From: Novosphingobium sp. MD-1 | GTDB lineage: Bacteria > Pseudomonadota > Alphaproteobacteria > Sphingomonadales > Sphingomonadaceae | NCBI RefSeq assembly: GCF_001014975.1 | Contig: NZ_BBXA01000029.1 | Location: forward strand, 248,001 to 312,000 | DNA length: 64,000 nucleotides | Reading direction: 5' to 3' | Shown: positions 1 to 8,900 of the stretch, piece by piece | How the letters are laid out: the number at the start of each line of letters is the position of its first letter | How positions within the stretch are numbered: position 1 is the stretch's first letter | Position numbers and translations under genes: made by a program | The notes under the pieces: generated by a model | Told to the model about the DNA's origin: nothing | The model's database searches: none | What the model saw: the letters and a program-made list of their open reading frames with translations, nothing else

Positions 1-308
1 TGCATCTGGACCGGGGGATGGCTGTGGCGCGGGGCGTGCCGCTCGATCCTGCGCTGCGGCGCGTGATTCCGCCGGAAGGCACCGTGGAGCTGGCCAGCGG
101 GCCTTACTTCACCGCGCATCGCGTCGATGGCGTCCCGGATGCCGCGCTGGCCGATGCCTATGCCGGGCCGTGCCTGCTCGTGCCGCGTCGTGGCGAGGCG
201 GTGGTTGAAGGGGAAGCCGTGCGGCCCGGCGAATGCGCCAGCGCGCCCGGTATCGGCGCGGTGGGCTTCGATCCGGCGGGACAGACGATCGTCATTCGTC
301 CCGCCTGA
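1..308 (+). CDS. C-terminal fragment, probable class I mannose-6-phosphate isomerase (5' truncated by window edge)
   Basis: The frame is open from the first complete codon at position 3, so the gene starts outside the window and the ATG at 18 is probably internal. About 102 residues are visible. The stretch beginning HLDRGMAVARGVPLDP and the following beta-rich segment with a PGE turn resemble the C-terminal cupin part of class I phosphomannose isomerases, which interconvert mannose-6-phosphate and fructose-6-phosphate for nucleotide-sugar supply. The zinc-binding half is not in the window, so the family call rests on the tail only; another cupin sugar isomerase is possible. It ends 181 nt before the multiheme cytochrome operon. 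Confidence 0.45.
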   Translation, partial: HLDRGMAVARGVPLDPALRRVIPPEGTVELASGPYFTAHRVDGVPDAALADAYAGPCLLVPRRGEAVVEGEAVRPGECASAPGIGAVGFDPAGQTIVIRPA

Positions 309-433
309 GCCGGCGCGCGCCACAAAAAACGCCTTCTATCCCAGCGCCAAAGCGAAATCAGGGCTTGAACCCGAAGGGGTGTCTCGCCTAGTCTGCAGTC
401 GCGGGGTCGCATTGCAGCACTACCGGTTCGCGT

Positions 434-461
434 GGAGTGAAGAGGCAAAAGCTTCCACTCC
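434..461 (+). promoter_or_regulatory. hairpin in the leader of the multiheme operon
   Basis: GGAGTGAAG (434-442) pairs with CTTCCACTCC (452-461), one bulged C, loop AGGCAAAAG. It ends 28 nt before the first start codon (490) and has no T-run after it, so it is more likely a leader structure than a terminator. Function is inferred only. Confidence 0.3.
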
Positions 462-489
462 TTTCCGCTACCGGCAGGAACGAGGGGCA

Positions 490-1908
490 ATGCTGGGCAA
501 TTCGATCCATCCGAAGCGGCTTTCGACCGCTTTCCGGTCCGTCCCGCGATTGGGTTATCTGGCTGCGATTCTGTGCGTCTTGATGGCGTGCGCTGCGCTG
601 TCGGCTGCCCTGTTCGTTCCCGCCGCGCCTCTGCAGGCCCAGAACGCGGGTGGCTCGCTCCGCGCGCATCAGGGCGTGGCAAGCTGTGCCGGCTCAACCT
701 GCCACGGCCGCAGCGTCGCCGATGGCACCCCGGTGCGGCAGGACGAATTGCTGCGCTGGCAGGAAGAATCCTCGCCCACCGGCGCGCACAGCCGCGCCTA
801 TCGCGCCATCGTGGAGCCGCGGGGGCAGGCGATCGTCCGCCGCATGGGGCTGGATGCCGCCGGTGTGCAGCGCGAATGCCTGGGCTGTCATGCGACGCCC
901 GGTGCCGTGCGCGTGGCCGATGGCGTGGATTGCGAAGCCTGCCATGGCAATGCCGGCGGCTGGCTCTCCACCCACTATACTGTCGGCGCCAGCCACGGGC
1001 GCAACGTTGCGCAGGGGATGACCGACCTGACCAGCCCGCGCGTGCGCGCGCAGGTCTGTCTCGATTGCCACTTGTCCGGGGACGGCAAGGGCCAGTTCAT
1101 CGCCCACCGCATCATGGCGGCGGGCCACCCGCGCATCTCGTTCGAACTGGACCTGTTCTCGACGCTCCAGGCCCACCACAACGAGGATTCGGACTATGCC
1201 CAGCGCAAGGGGGGCAAGACCAACGGGATGCGGATGTGGGCCGTGGGGCAGGCGGAAGCGGTCAAGCGCTCGCTCGAACTGTTCAGCCAGCCGGGCAAGG
1301 CCAGTGACGGCCTCTTCCCCGAATTCACGTTCTTCGATTGCCATTCTTGCCACCGCCGCATCTATGACAGCGACGAGGCGACGGTGACGGCGATGCCCAA
1401 TCCTGGCCGCCCGATTCACGCGGGGATGCCGCCTTACAACGACGAGAACATGATCATGCTGCTGGCGGCGGCGCGGGTGATCGCGCCCGATCTGGCCACC
1501 ACGTTCGATGCGCGCAGCAAGGCGTTCCACCGCGCGATGGGCGAAGGCCGGCCGCAGACGGTGCAGGCGGCGCAGGCCTTGCGGCAGGCGGCGGACACGC
1601 TTTCGACCCGTTTCGCCGGCGCCTCATTCACCCGCGAACAGACCTTCGCGGTGATGGACGCCATCGCCAGCGACGCGGTGTCGGAACGCTTCACCGATTA
1701 CGAAGGCGCGGTGCAGTCGGTCATGGCGATCGACACGCTGCTCAACGGCCTGGTCAATCAGGGCGCGGTTTCGGGCGGGTCCGCCAACGGCCTGCGCGTG
1801 CAGATCAACCAGGCCTATGCGGCGGTGCGGGATCCCAACGGCTTCCAGCCGATCGCTTTCCGCCGCGCGTTGGGCGGGGCCATTCGCAGCATCCGGAGCC
1901 TGCGCTGA
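490..1908 (+). CDS. secreted pentaheme cytochrome c (cytochrome c554-like)
   Basis: 472 residues. The start at 490 is chosen because GAGG lies 4-7 nt upstream and the protein then begins with a good signal peptide: basic residues to 20, hydrophobic 21-45, cleavage probably after PLQA (50). Five heme-attachment sites are visible: an unusual CX4CH at C66 (CAGSTCH) and CXXCH at C130, C148, C190 and C284. Scattered histidines (for example HSRAYR, HYTVGASH, AGHP) can serve as distal ligands. The arrangement fits the c554/NapC-NirT-like periplasmic multiheme proteins. The C-terminal 180 residues are helical and heme-free. It is the first gene of a four-gene block; its TGA overlaps the next ATG (ATGA). 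Inferred role: periplasmic electron carrier for the block. The redox partner is unknown. Confidence 0.85.
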   Translation: MLGNSIHPKRLSTAFRSVPRLGYLAAILCVLMACAALSAALFVPAAPLQAQNAGGSLRAHQGVASCAGSTCHGRSVADGTPVRQDELLRWQEESSPTGAHSRAYRAIVEPRGQAIVRRMGLDAAGVQRECLGCHATPGAVRVADGVDCEACHGNAGGWLSTHYTVGASHGRNVAQGMTDLTSPRVRAQVCLDCHLSGDGKGQFIAHRIMAAGHPRISFELDLFSTLQAHHNEDSDYAQRKGGKTNGMRMWAVGQAEAVKRSLELFSQPGKASDGLFPEFTFFDCHSCHRRIYDSDEATVTAMPNPGRPIHAGMPPYNDENMIMLLAAARVIAPDLATTFDARSKAFHRAMGEGRPQTVQAAQALRQAADTLSTRFAGASFTREQTFAVMDAIASDAVSERFTDYEGAVQSVMAIDTLLNGLVNQGAVSGGSANGLRVQINQAYAAVRDPNGFQPIAFRRALGGAIRSIRSLR

Positions 1909-3941
1909 TGCCGGAGTCTGCACGGATGAAGGTAAAGCTGGCCCTGCGTCAGGCGGCTGCTTCCGGTGTGATCGCCAACCGGGCGGTAGCGATTCTGGCA
2001 TCGTTTTCGCTCGCGCTGGCCGGTTGCGGGGGAGGCGGCGGTTCTTCGCCCGCGCCTTCGCCCACGCCGACACCCACCACCAGCGCGCGCGTCTATGCCA
2101 CGCCCGCGCAGGAAGCGCTGACGCCGGACGACGTGAAGAAGATCATCGCGCAAGCGGTGGGAGAGGCGCGCGCGCTCAACTATCCGGCGATCGTCGCGGT
2201 GGTCGACCGGGTCGGCAACGTGCTCGCGGTGTTCCGGATGAACGGCGCGCTGACGCGGATGGACACCAGCCGCCGCACCGCCACCGGGGAAATCAGCCCG
2301 CGTGAAGTCGATGCGCAGGGGCTGACCGTGGAAGCGACGATGGGCGCGATCGCCAAGGCGATTACGGGCGCCTATCTGTCGAGCAGTGGCAATGCCTTTT
2401 CCACGCGCACGGCCAGCATGATCGTGCAGGAGCATTTCCCGCCCGCGCCGAACACGCCGGGGCTGGAAAGCGGGCCGCTGTTCGGGGTGCAGTTCAGCCA
2501 GTTGCCCTGTTCCGATCTCAATACGCGCTACATCACCAGCAACCTGGGCGCGGCAGCGTTCATCGGGCCGAAGCGGTCGCCGCTGGGCCTCGCTGCCGAT
2601 CCGGGCGGGTTCCCGCTCTACAAGAACGGCGTGGTGGTTGGCGGGATCGGCGTCATGGCCGATGGCGATTACGGCTATGACCCGAATGTTGCCGATGTGG
2701 ACGGCGATCCCGAGGAATACATGGCACTGGCCGGCATCCAGGGCTTTGCCCCGCCGGACAGCATCGTCGCCAACATGATTCCGGTCGATGGCTCGACCTT
2801 GCGCTTTTCGGACGCGCGGGTGGAAGGGCTGCACGCGCTCCAGACCGATTTCAACGCGATCAACAACACCGTGGGCACGCTGGTTCCGGTGAACGGATAC
2901 TATCCCGGCGGCGTGGTGCTGGCGGGAACGGCCTATGGCACCGAAGCCAGCGGCTACCGCTATGCCACGTCGGGCGAGTTCGCGAACGCCGATGCCTTCG
3001 TGCTGACGGACGGATCGGGCAACGATCGCTACCCCATTCGCGGCGGCACCGATGGCGCGGACGTTACCCAGCCGCTTACCGCCGCCGAAGTGCGCGCGGT
3101 GCTGGAGGAAGCGTTCAAGGTGATGAGCCGCGCCCGCGCGCAGATTCGCCGCCCGCTGGACAGCCGCGCGCAGGTGACGATCTCCATGGTCGATACCTAT
3201 GGGGCGCCGCTCGGCGTGGTGCGCGGGCCAGACGCGCCGATCTTCGGCACCGATGTCTCGCTCCAGAAGGCTCGCACCGCCGCGTTTTTCTCCGGGCCGA
3301 ATGCCGCCGCGCAGTTGACCGGCGATCTTGACGCCGAAATTCCGGCATTCGTCCAGCGCGTGCGCGATTTTCTGGGCGATCAGACCGCGCTGACCGGCAA
3401 GGTCGCCTTTGCCGACCGTTCGGGCGGCAACCTTTCGCGCCCGTTCTTCCCCGATGGCGAAGTGGGGCGGCCCAATGGCCCGCTCTCGCGCCCGATCACC
3501 GATTTCAGCCCGTTCGCTACCGGCCTGCAGATCGCGCTGGTCAAGGCGAACCTGATCCAGCACGCGGTCTTCGTCGAAGGCTCGCTGAAGGCGCAGGATG
3601 TGGTGCAGCAATGTACGGCCGTTCCCGACGCACCCAACGGCAAGAAGCGGCTGGCCAACGGCATCCAGATCTTTCCCGGCTCGGTCCCGATCTATCGCGG
3701 TCGCCAGCTGGTCGGCGCAATCGGTATTTCCGGTGACGGCATCGATCAGGACGACATGATCGCGTTTCTGGGCGCCAACAACGGCGGGCTGCGTGTGGGC
3801 ACGATCGGCAACGCGCCCAAGGACATGCGGGCCGATACGATCGTGGTCAACGTGGGGCAGGGCGTGCGGCTGCGTTACGTGAATTGCCCGTTCGCGCCGT
3901 TCCTCGACAGCAACGAACAGAACGTCTGCGAGGGCCTGTGA
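1908..3941 (+). CDS. lipoprotein with two GlcG/HbpS-like (heme-degrading family) domains
   Basis: 677 residues; the ATG overlaps the stop of the cytochrome gene (an ATG at 1926 is also possible). A lipobox LAGC places the acylated cysteine at residue 40, followed by a Gly run and a Pro/Ser/Thr tether (PAPSPTPTPTT), which suggests an outer-membrane lipoprotein. Two related domains follow. The first starts near residue 69 (TPDDVKKIIAQAV, then VDRVGNVLAVFR). The second starts near residue 387 (TAAEVRAVLEEAF, then VDTYGAPLGVVR) and ends near a GAIGISGDG motif around 605-615. This is the fold of GlcG/HbpS proteins, several of which bind heme or cobalamin. Duplication of the domain plus a lipid anchor is unusual. 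Co-translation with two multiheme cytochromes suggests heme binding or a structural role; no catalytic claim can be made. Confidence 0.75.
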   Translation: MPESARMKVKLALRQAAASGVIANRAVAILASFSLALAGCGGGGGSSPAPSPTPTPTTSARVYATPAQEALTPDDVKKIIAQAVGEARALNYPAIVAVVDRVGNVLAVFRMNGALTRMDTSRRTATGEISPREVDAQGLTVEATMGAIAKAITGAYLSSSGNAFSTRTASMIVQEHFPPAPNTPGLESGPLFGVQFSQLPCSDLNTRYITSNLGAAAFIGPKRSPLGLAADPGGFPLYKNGVVVGGIGVMADGDYGYDPNVADVDGDPEEYMALAGIQGFAPPDSIVANMIPVDGSTLRFSDARVEGLHALQTDFNAINNTVGTLVPVNGYYPGGVVLAGTAYGTEASGYRYATSGEFANADAFVLTDGSGNDRYPIRGGTDGADVTQPLTAAEVRAVLEEAFKVMSRARAQIRRPLDSRAQVTISMVDTYGAPLGVVRGPDAPIFGTDVSLQKARTAAFFSGPNAAAQLTGDLDAEIPAFVQRVRDFLGDQTALTGKVAFADRSGGNLSRPFFPDGEVGRPNGPLSRPITDFSPFATGLQIALVKANLIQHAVFVEGSLKAQDVVQQCTAVPDAPNGKKRLANGIQIFPGSVPIYRGRQLVGAIGISGDGIDQDDMIAFLGANNGGLRVGTIGNAPKDMRADTIVVNVGQGVRLRYVNCPFAPFLDSNEQNVCEGL

Positions 3942-5992
3942 TCGAAACCGCCGCCCTGTTCCTGCCTGTGCTTACCGCCACCACACCGCTGCCGGCGGCG
4001 GCTGTCGCGCCCGGCGCCCTGGTCCCGGCCGTGGCGCTGATGCAGTCCGCGCCTGCGCCTGCCGAAACGGCAGGCGGCAGCGCACCGGCGCCGGCGCCGG
4101 AGGCGGCAACATCGGGCGCGCCGGAGGCGGCATCACCACCCGCGTTGCCCGGCGGCGCAACCGAAGCGGACGACGCCCTGATCGACGGACGCCGCCGCCC
4201 CGGCTTCAACAAGGAACTGCCCGACAAGGTCGACCAGACCAACCCCGGCGCGGTTTCCGCCCCGCCGCCCGAAGCCTATTACGACAAGTACGATGGCGAA
4301 GGCCCCGTGGGCGCGCTTGGCCTCGATGTCGGCGTGCCGGATCGCTGGCGCATCATGGGGTCGCTCTGCCCCAAGAAGGACCCGCAGACCGGCGCGCGCG
4401 ATCGCGCGCTGTTCACGCTGTTCCCCAAGCTGGAATACGTCTGCCATTCCACGCTCGATCCCTTCCACCATTCGCTGCTGAAGGGCGATCATCCGCTGTC
4501 GAAAGGCCAGCGTCCGGGCTTCCTCAAGGGCGACGACTGGTTCTTCATCGCCAACGCCGTATCCGATACGGTGATCGAACCGCGCACCTTCCCGATTCCC
4601 GTCGGCAACCAGACCACCACGCGGCCAAATTCGATCGACGTGTTCGGGCAAAGCAACAGCCTGGTGCTGTCGCAGACCTTCATCGCGGGCTTTTCGCTGC
4701 TAAAGGGCATGACCGCGTTCAAGCCGCCCGTCATCGAATACCGCGTGGCCGTGGGCGCCAACATCACCCATGTCGAAGTGCCCGAACGCCGCGTGCTCTA
4801 TGTGGAACCCTCGAAAGGCACCACGCGCACCACCGGCTTCGTCGGCCTGCAGGAAGCCTTCATCGATTATCACATCGGCCGGTTCGATACGAAGCGCTAC
4901 GATTTCGTCTCGCTGCGCGCCGGCATCCAGCCGTTTCAGTCGGACTTTCGCGGCTTCCTGTTCAACGATAACCAGCTCGGCGTGCGCCTGTTCGGCAACC
5001 GCGACAACAACCGCTGGCAGTTCAACCTCGCCGCGTTCTGGCGGATCGAGAAGGACACCAATTCCGGGCTGAACGACGTGACGCAGCCGCTGCGCCGCGA
5101 CTGGATCTTCACCGGCAACATCTACCGCCAGGATTTCCCGTTCGTCGGGCTGACCAGCCAGGTCTCGCTCACCTACAACATGAACCGGGAAAACCGCTAC
5201 AAGTCGGACAAGAACGGCTTTCCCGCGCGCCCTGCGCTGCTCGGCGATATCCGCCCGCGCCAGTACGACGTGGTCTACATCGGTTATGCGGCGGACGGCC
5301 ACGTCGGCCGGATGAACCTGACCGCTCAGGCCTATGCCGCGCTGGGGGAGGATCGCAACAGCTTCATCACCAGCCGCCCGGCCGTCATCAAGGCGTTCAT
5401 GGCGGCGGCCGAAGCCAGCTACGACATCAACTGGATGCGCTTCCGCCTTTCCGGCCTGTGGGCCAGCGGCGACAGCAATCCCTATGACGGCACCGAAGGC
5501 GGCTTCGACGCCATCTTCGAGAACCCGCAGTTCGCCGGGGCCGATACCAGCTACTGGATTCGCCAGTCGATCCCGTTCGCGGGCGGTGGCCGCGCGGTGT
5601 CGCTCAACGGCCGCAACGGCATTCTCAATTCGCTGCGCACGTCGAAGGAACTGGGCCAGTCGAACTTCCTCAATCCCGGCACGGTGCTGGCCGGGGTGGG
5701 GGGGGATTTCGATCTGCTGCCCACGCTGCGCGTCTCCGCCAACGTGAACCACCTGTGGTTCCAGAACACCCGCATCCTGCAGGTCCTGCGCAACGAGGGC
5801 TCGATTCCCAACAGCATCGGCTGGGATACCTCCGTTTCCGCGATCTGGCGGCCCAACGCCTCGCAGAACCTGGTGTTCCGCCTGTCGGGCGCCGTGCTGC
5901 ACGCCGGCAGCGGTTTCCGTGACCTCTTCGCGCAGGAAGGTGGCGGCAGCCGCTACTACTCCGTCCTCGCCAACGCGACACTGGCCTTCTGA
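3938..5992 (+). CDS. putative outer-membrane beta-barrel protein of the multiheme cytochrome block
   Basis: 684 residues from a GTG that overlaps the previous stop (GTGA), with GAGGG just upstream. The N-terminus is hydrophobic but lacks the usual basic residues of a signal peptide; a TTG at 3884 would add an Arg-rich leader but has no ribosome binding site. Residues 30-75 are Ala/Pro rich. The rest is rich in alternating hydrophobic and aromatic strands (for example DFVSLRAGIQPFQSDFRG) and ends in ...NATLAF, the terminal Phe typical of barrels inserted by the BAM complex. No heme motif is present. A G8 tract lies at 5698-5705. Known porin-cytochrome conduits pair such a barrel with periplasmic and surface multiheme proteins, as found here. 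It could instead be an alginate-export-like porin unrelated to electron flow. Confidence 0.65.
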   Translation: MIETAALFLPVLTATTPLPAAAVAPGALVPAVALMQSAPAPAETAGGSAPAPAPEAATSGAPEAASPPALPGGATEADDALIDGRRRPGFNKELPDKVDQTNPGAVSAPPPEAYYDKYDGEGPVGALGLDVGVPDRWRIMGSLCPKKDPQTGARDRALFTLFPKLEYVCHSTLDPFHHSLLKGDHPLSKGQRPGFLKGDDWFFIANAVSDTVIEPRTFPIPVGNQTTTRPNSIDVFGQSNSLVLSQTFIAGFSLLKGMTAFKPPVIEYRVAVGANITHVEVPERRVLYVEPSKGTTRTTGFVGLQEAFIDYHIGRFDTKRYDFVSLRAGIQPFQSDFRGFLFNDNQLGVRLFGNRDNNRWQFNLAAFWRIEKDTNSGLNDVTQPLRRDWIFTGNIYRQDFPFVGLTSQVSLTYNMNRENRYKSDKNGFPARPALLGDIRPRQYDVVYIGYAADGHVGRMNLTAQAYAALGEDRNSFITSRPAVIKAFMAAAEASYDINWMRFRLSGLWASGDSNPYDGTEGGFDAIFENPQFAGADTSYWIRQSIPFAGGGRAVSLNGRNGILNSLRTSKELGQSNFLNPGTVLAGVGGDFDLLPTLRVSANVNHLWFQNTRILQVLRNEGSIPNSIGWDTSVSAIWRPNASQNLVFRLSGAVLHAGSGFRDLFAQEGGGSRYYSVLANATLAF

Positions 5993-8900
5993 TGACCCAG
6001 CCTTCCGCCTTCCGCCGTCCTGCCGCCCTGTTTCGCCGGCTTCGCGCCCTGCCGCTGGCGTGGCTGCTCGCCGCTTTGGCCGTCCTGGCCGTGCCCAGCG
6101 CGCTGTGGGCCTCGGGCGAGGAAGTGCCGCAGAAGGTCAAGTACGTCCGCGCCCCCGCCGCCCCGCGCGGCCAGCCGGGCGATACGGCGGAGGAGCAATG
6201 GGCCTTCGTCGACCAGAAGAACGCCGGTTGCGTCAGCTGCCACACCGCCAGCGATCACAAGACCATGCATGCCAGCCCGGCGGTGGTGCTCTCCTGCGTC
6301 GATTGCCATGGCGGCAACAACCAGGTCGTCGCGGACCGGAGCTGGAACCGGGGCAGCATGGAATACGTGGGCGCGATGAAGGACGCCCACGTCCTGCCGC
6401 GCTTCCCGGTAGCGTGGGGCTGGCCTTCCTCGGCCAATCCCAAGCGCTCCTACGCGCTGCTGGCCAAGGAAAGCCCGGAATTCATCCGCTTCGTGAACCC
6501 GTCGGACTATCGCGTCGCGCGCGATTCCTGCGGGGCCTGCCACATGAACATCATCGAGGCGTCGGAACGCTCGCTGATGTCCACCGGCGCGATGCTGTGG
6601 GGCGGCGCGGCCTATAACAACGGCATCGTCCCCTTCAAGAACTACATGTTCGGGGAAAGCTTCACCCGCCAGGGCGAACCCGCGCTGCTCAAGTCCGCAT
6701 CGAAGGAAATCGGGCCGGACGGCAAGCCGATGTGGGGCACCGTGACGCCGCAGGAAAAGGCGCGCGGCGCGCTGCCCGTGCTCTATCCGCTGCCGCGCTG
6801 GCACACGATCCCGCCGGCGGACGTGTTCCGCGTGTTCGAGGATGGCGGTCGCGCGATCAACCCGCAGTTCCCCGAAATCGGCCTGCCCAACTCGACCGGC
6901 CTGATCCAGCGGCTCGACGAGCCGGGGCGCCCCGATCTCAAGCAGTCGAACCGCGGCCCCGCCACCGGCCTGCGCGTCGCCATTCCGGTGCTGAACATCC
7001 ACAAGACGCGCCTGAACGACCCGTTCCTGTTCCAGATGGGCACCAACGACCAGCCGGGCGATTATCGCTCCTCGGGCTGCGCCTCGTGCCACGTCATCTA
7101 CGCCAACGACCGCGAACCGCGCCACAGCCTGAACTATGGCAAGTGCGGGCGTGACGGGCAGACGATCACCACCGATCCCACGATCAATTCGCTGCGCGAA
7201 GGCCAGCACCGTGCCGGCAAGTACGGCAGCTATGACGCGGCGAAGGAAGAGCACAAGACGCGCGTGCGCGGCACCGTGCTGGGCGGGCAGGGCGGCTATC
7301 TGCCAGCCGATGCCAGCGATTCCGCCGCCTCCAAGGACCTCGCCGGCGATTGCGCGCGCGCCATTGCTTCGGCGGAACAGCTCACGTTCTCGCCCGCTGC
7401 CGGCGTCGCGCCGCACGGATCGATGGACACGCACGCGATGGGCCAGGTCGAAGCCCACGCGACGGCGGGCCTGGACAAGGCGGGCCATGCCCTGCCCCCT
7501 GCCGCTGGCGGTCATGACGATGGCCCGGTGGCGATGCAGGACCGCGAGCGCGGGCATCCGCTGGTCCACGCCTTCACCCGCGCCATCCCCACGGCGCAGT
7601 GCATGAACTGCCACATGCACCAGCCCAACATCTTCCTGAACACCTATCTCGGCTACATCATGTGGGACTACGAATCCGACGCGGATTCGATGTGGCCGGG
7701 GCCGGAGAATCGCGCGCCGAAGCCGGCGGGCATGTCCGATGCGGACTACCAGCGCATCTTCAAGAAGCAGTTCCACCCGAACATGGCCGAGGCGCGCGAG
7801 ATTCTCGATCGCAATCCGGAAGCGGCCTCGACCCATGGCCTGTGGCGCGACGTGGAGTTCCTGCGCAACGTCTATGACCTGAACCCGCAGCTCAAGAACA
7901 CGCAGTTCGCGGACTACCACGGCCACGGCTGGAACTTCCGCGCGATCCTGAAGCGCGACCGGCGCGGCAACCTGCTGGATGATGAAGGCGATATGTCGAG
8001 CTACGGCACCGACAAGGCGCACATCGTCAATCCGGACGATCCGGAAAAGTGGCGCAAGAACGGTGCCAATGGGGCCATGGAGGGCAAGTTCGTCGAGCCG
8101 GGTCCCGACAATCCCGGCAAGGCGGTCCACATGATGGACATCCACGCCCAGCTCGGCATGCAGTGCGCCGATTGCCACTTCTCGCAGGACAGCCACGGCA
8201 ACGGCATGATCATGGGCGAAGTGGCCAACGCGGTGGAGATCGGCTGCAAGGACTGCCACGGCACGCCCGACGCCTATCCCACGCTGATGACGTCAAACCT
8301 CGCCGCGCCGCCCAAGGGCAACAACCTCAGCCTGCTGCGCAACGCCGACGGCCAGCGCCGGTTCGAATGGATGAAGGCGGCCGACGGGCGCCGCGTGCTG
8401 ATCCAGCGTTCGATCATCGATCCCAACCTCTCCTGGCGGGTCAGCCTGGTGAAGGATTCGGTCGATGCGCGTTTTGCCGGCAAGGTCGATGATCTGGGCA
8501 AGCCGATCTTCAATCCCAAGGCGGCGCGCGCCAAGCTCATGGCGAAATCCGCCGCGCAGGATGGGGTGTACAAGTTCGGCACCGGCGTGCCCAAGGAGCA
8601 GCGCGCCCACCGCGATGACGACATGGCGTGCTTCACCTGCCACCTCTCGTGGACCACGTCGTGCGCCGGCTGCCACCTGCCGATCGAGGCGAACTGGAAG
8701 TCCACCACGCACAAGTACGAAGAGGACTACACCCGCAACTACGCGACCTATAACCCGCAGGTCGCGCGCGACGACATGTTCCAGCTCGGCAAGCACCAGC
8801 GCAACAAGACCTCGGGCTCCGATCCGGTGCAGTTCGACAAGGATGGCAACCCCGTCAGCGGCAAGGCGATCACCGCGCCGATCCGCTCGTCCTCGGCGCT

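Noticed and set aside
309-489. FNR-type or other oxygen-regulator site before the multiheme operon
   Set aside because: No TTGAT-N4-ATCAA-like sequence is found; only a hairpin is visible.
127-489. N-terminal extension of the first cytochrome up to position 127
   Set aside because: It overlaps the preceding gene in another frame, lacks a ribosome binding site and would bury the signal peptide; the ATG at 490 is preferred.
4700-5902. Long minus-strand open frame inside the barrel gene
   Set aside because: Shadow frame caused by high GC; His/Arg/Val-rich composition without domains, no ribosome binding site, and opposed to a gene in a tight operon.
5956-8259. 767-codon minus-strand open frame opposite the decaheme gene
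   Set aside because: Antisense shadow of a sequence with clear CXXCH motifs; the predicted protein has no recognisable features.
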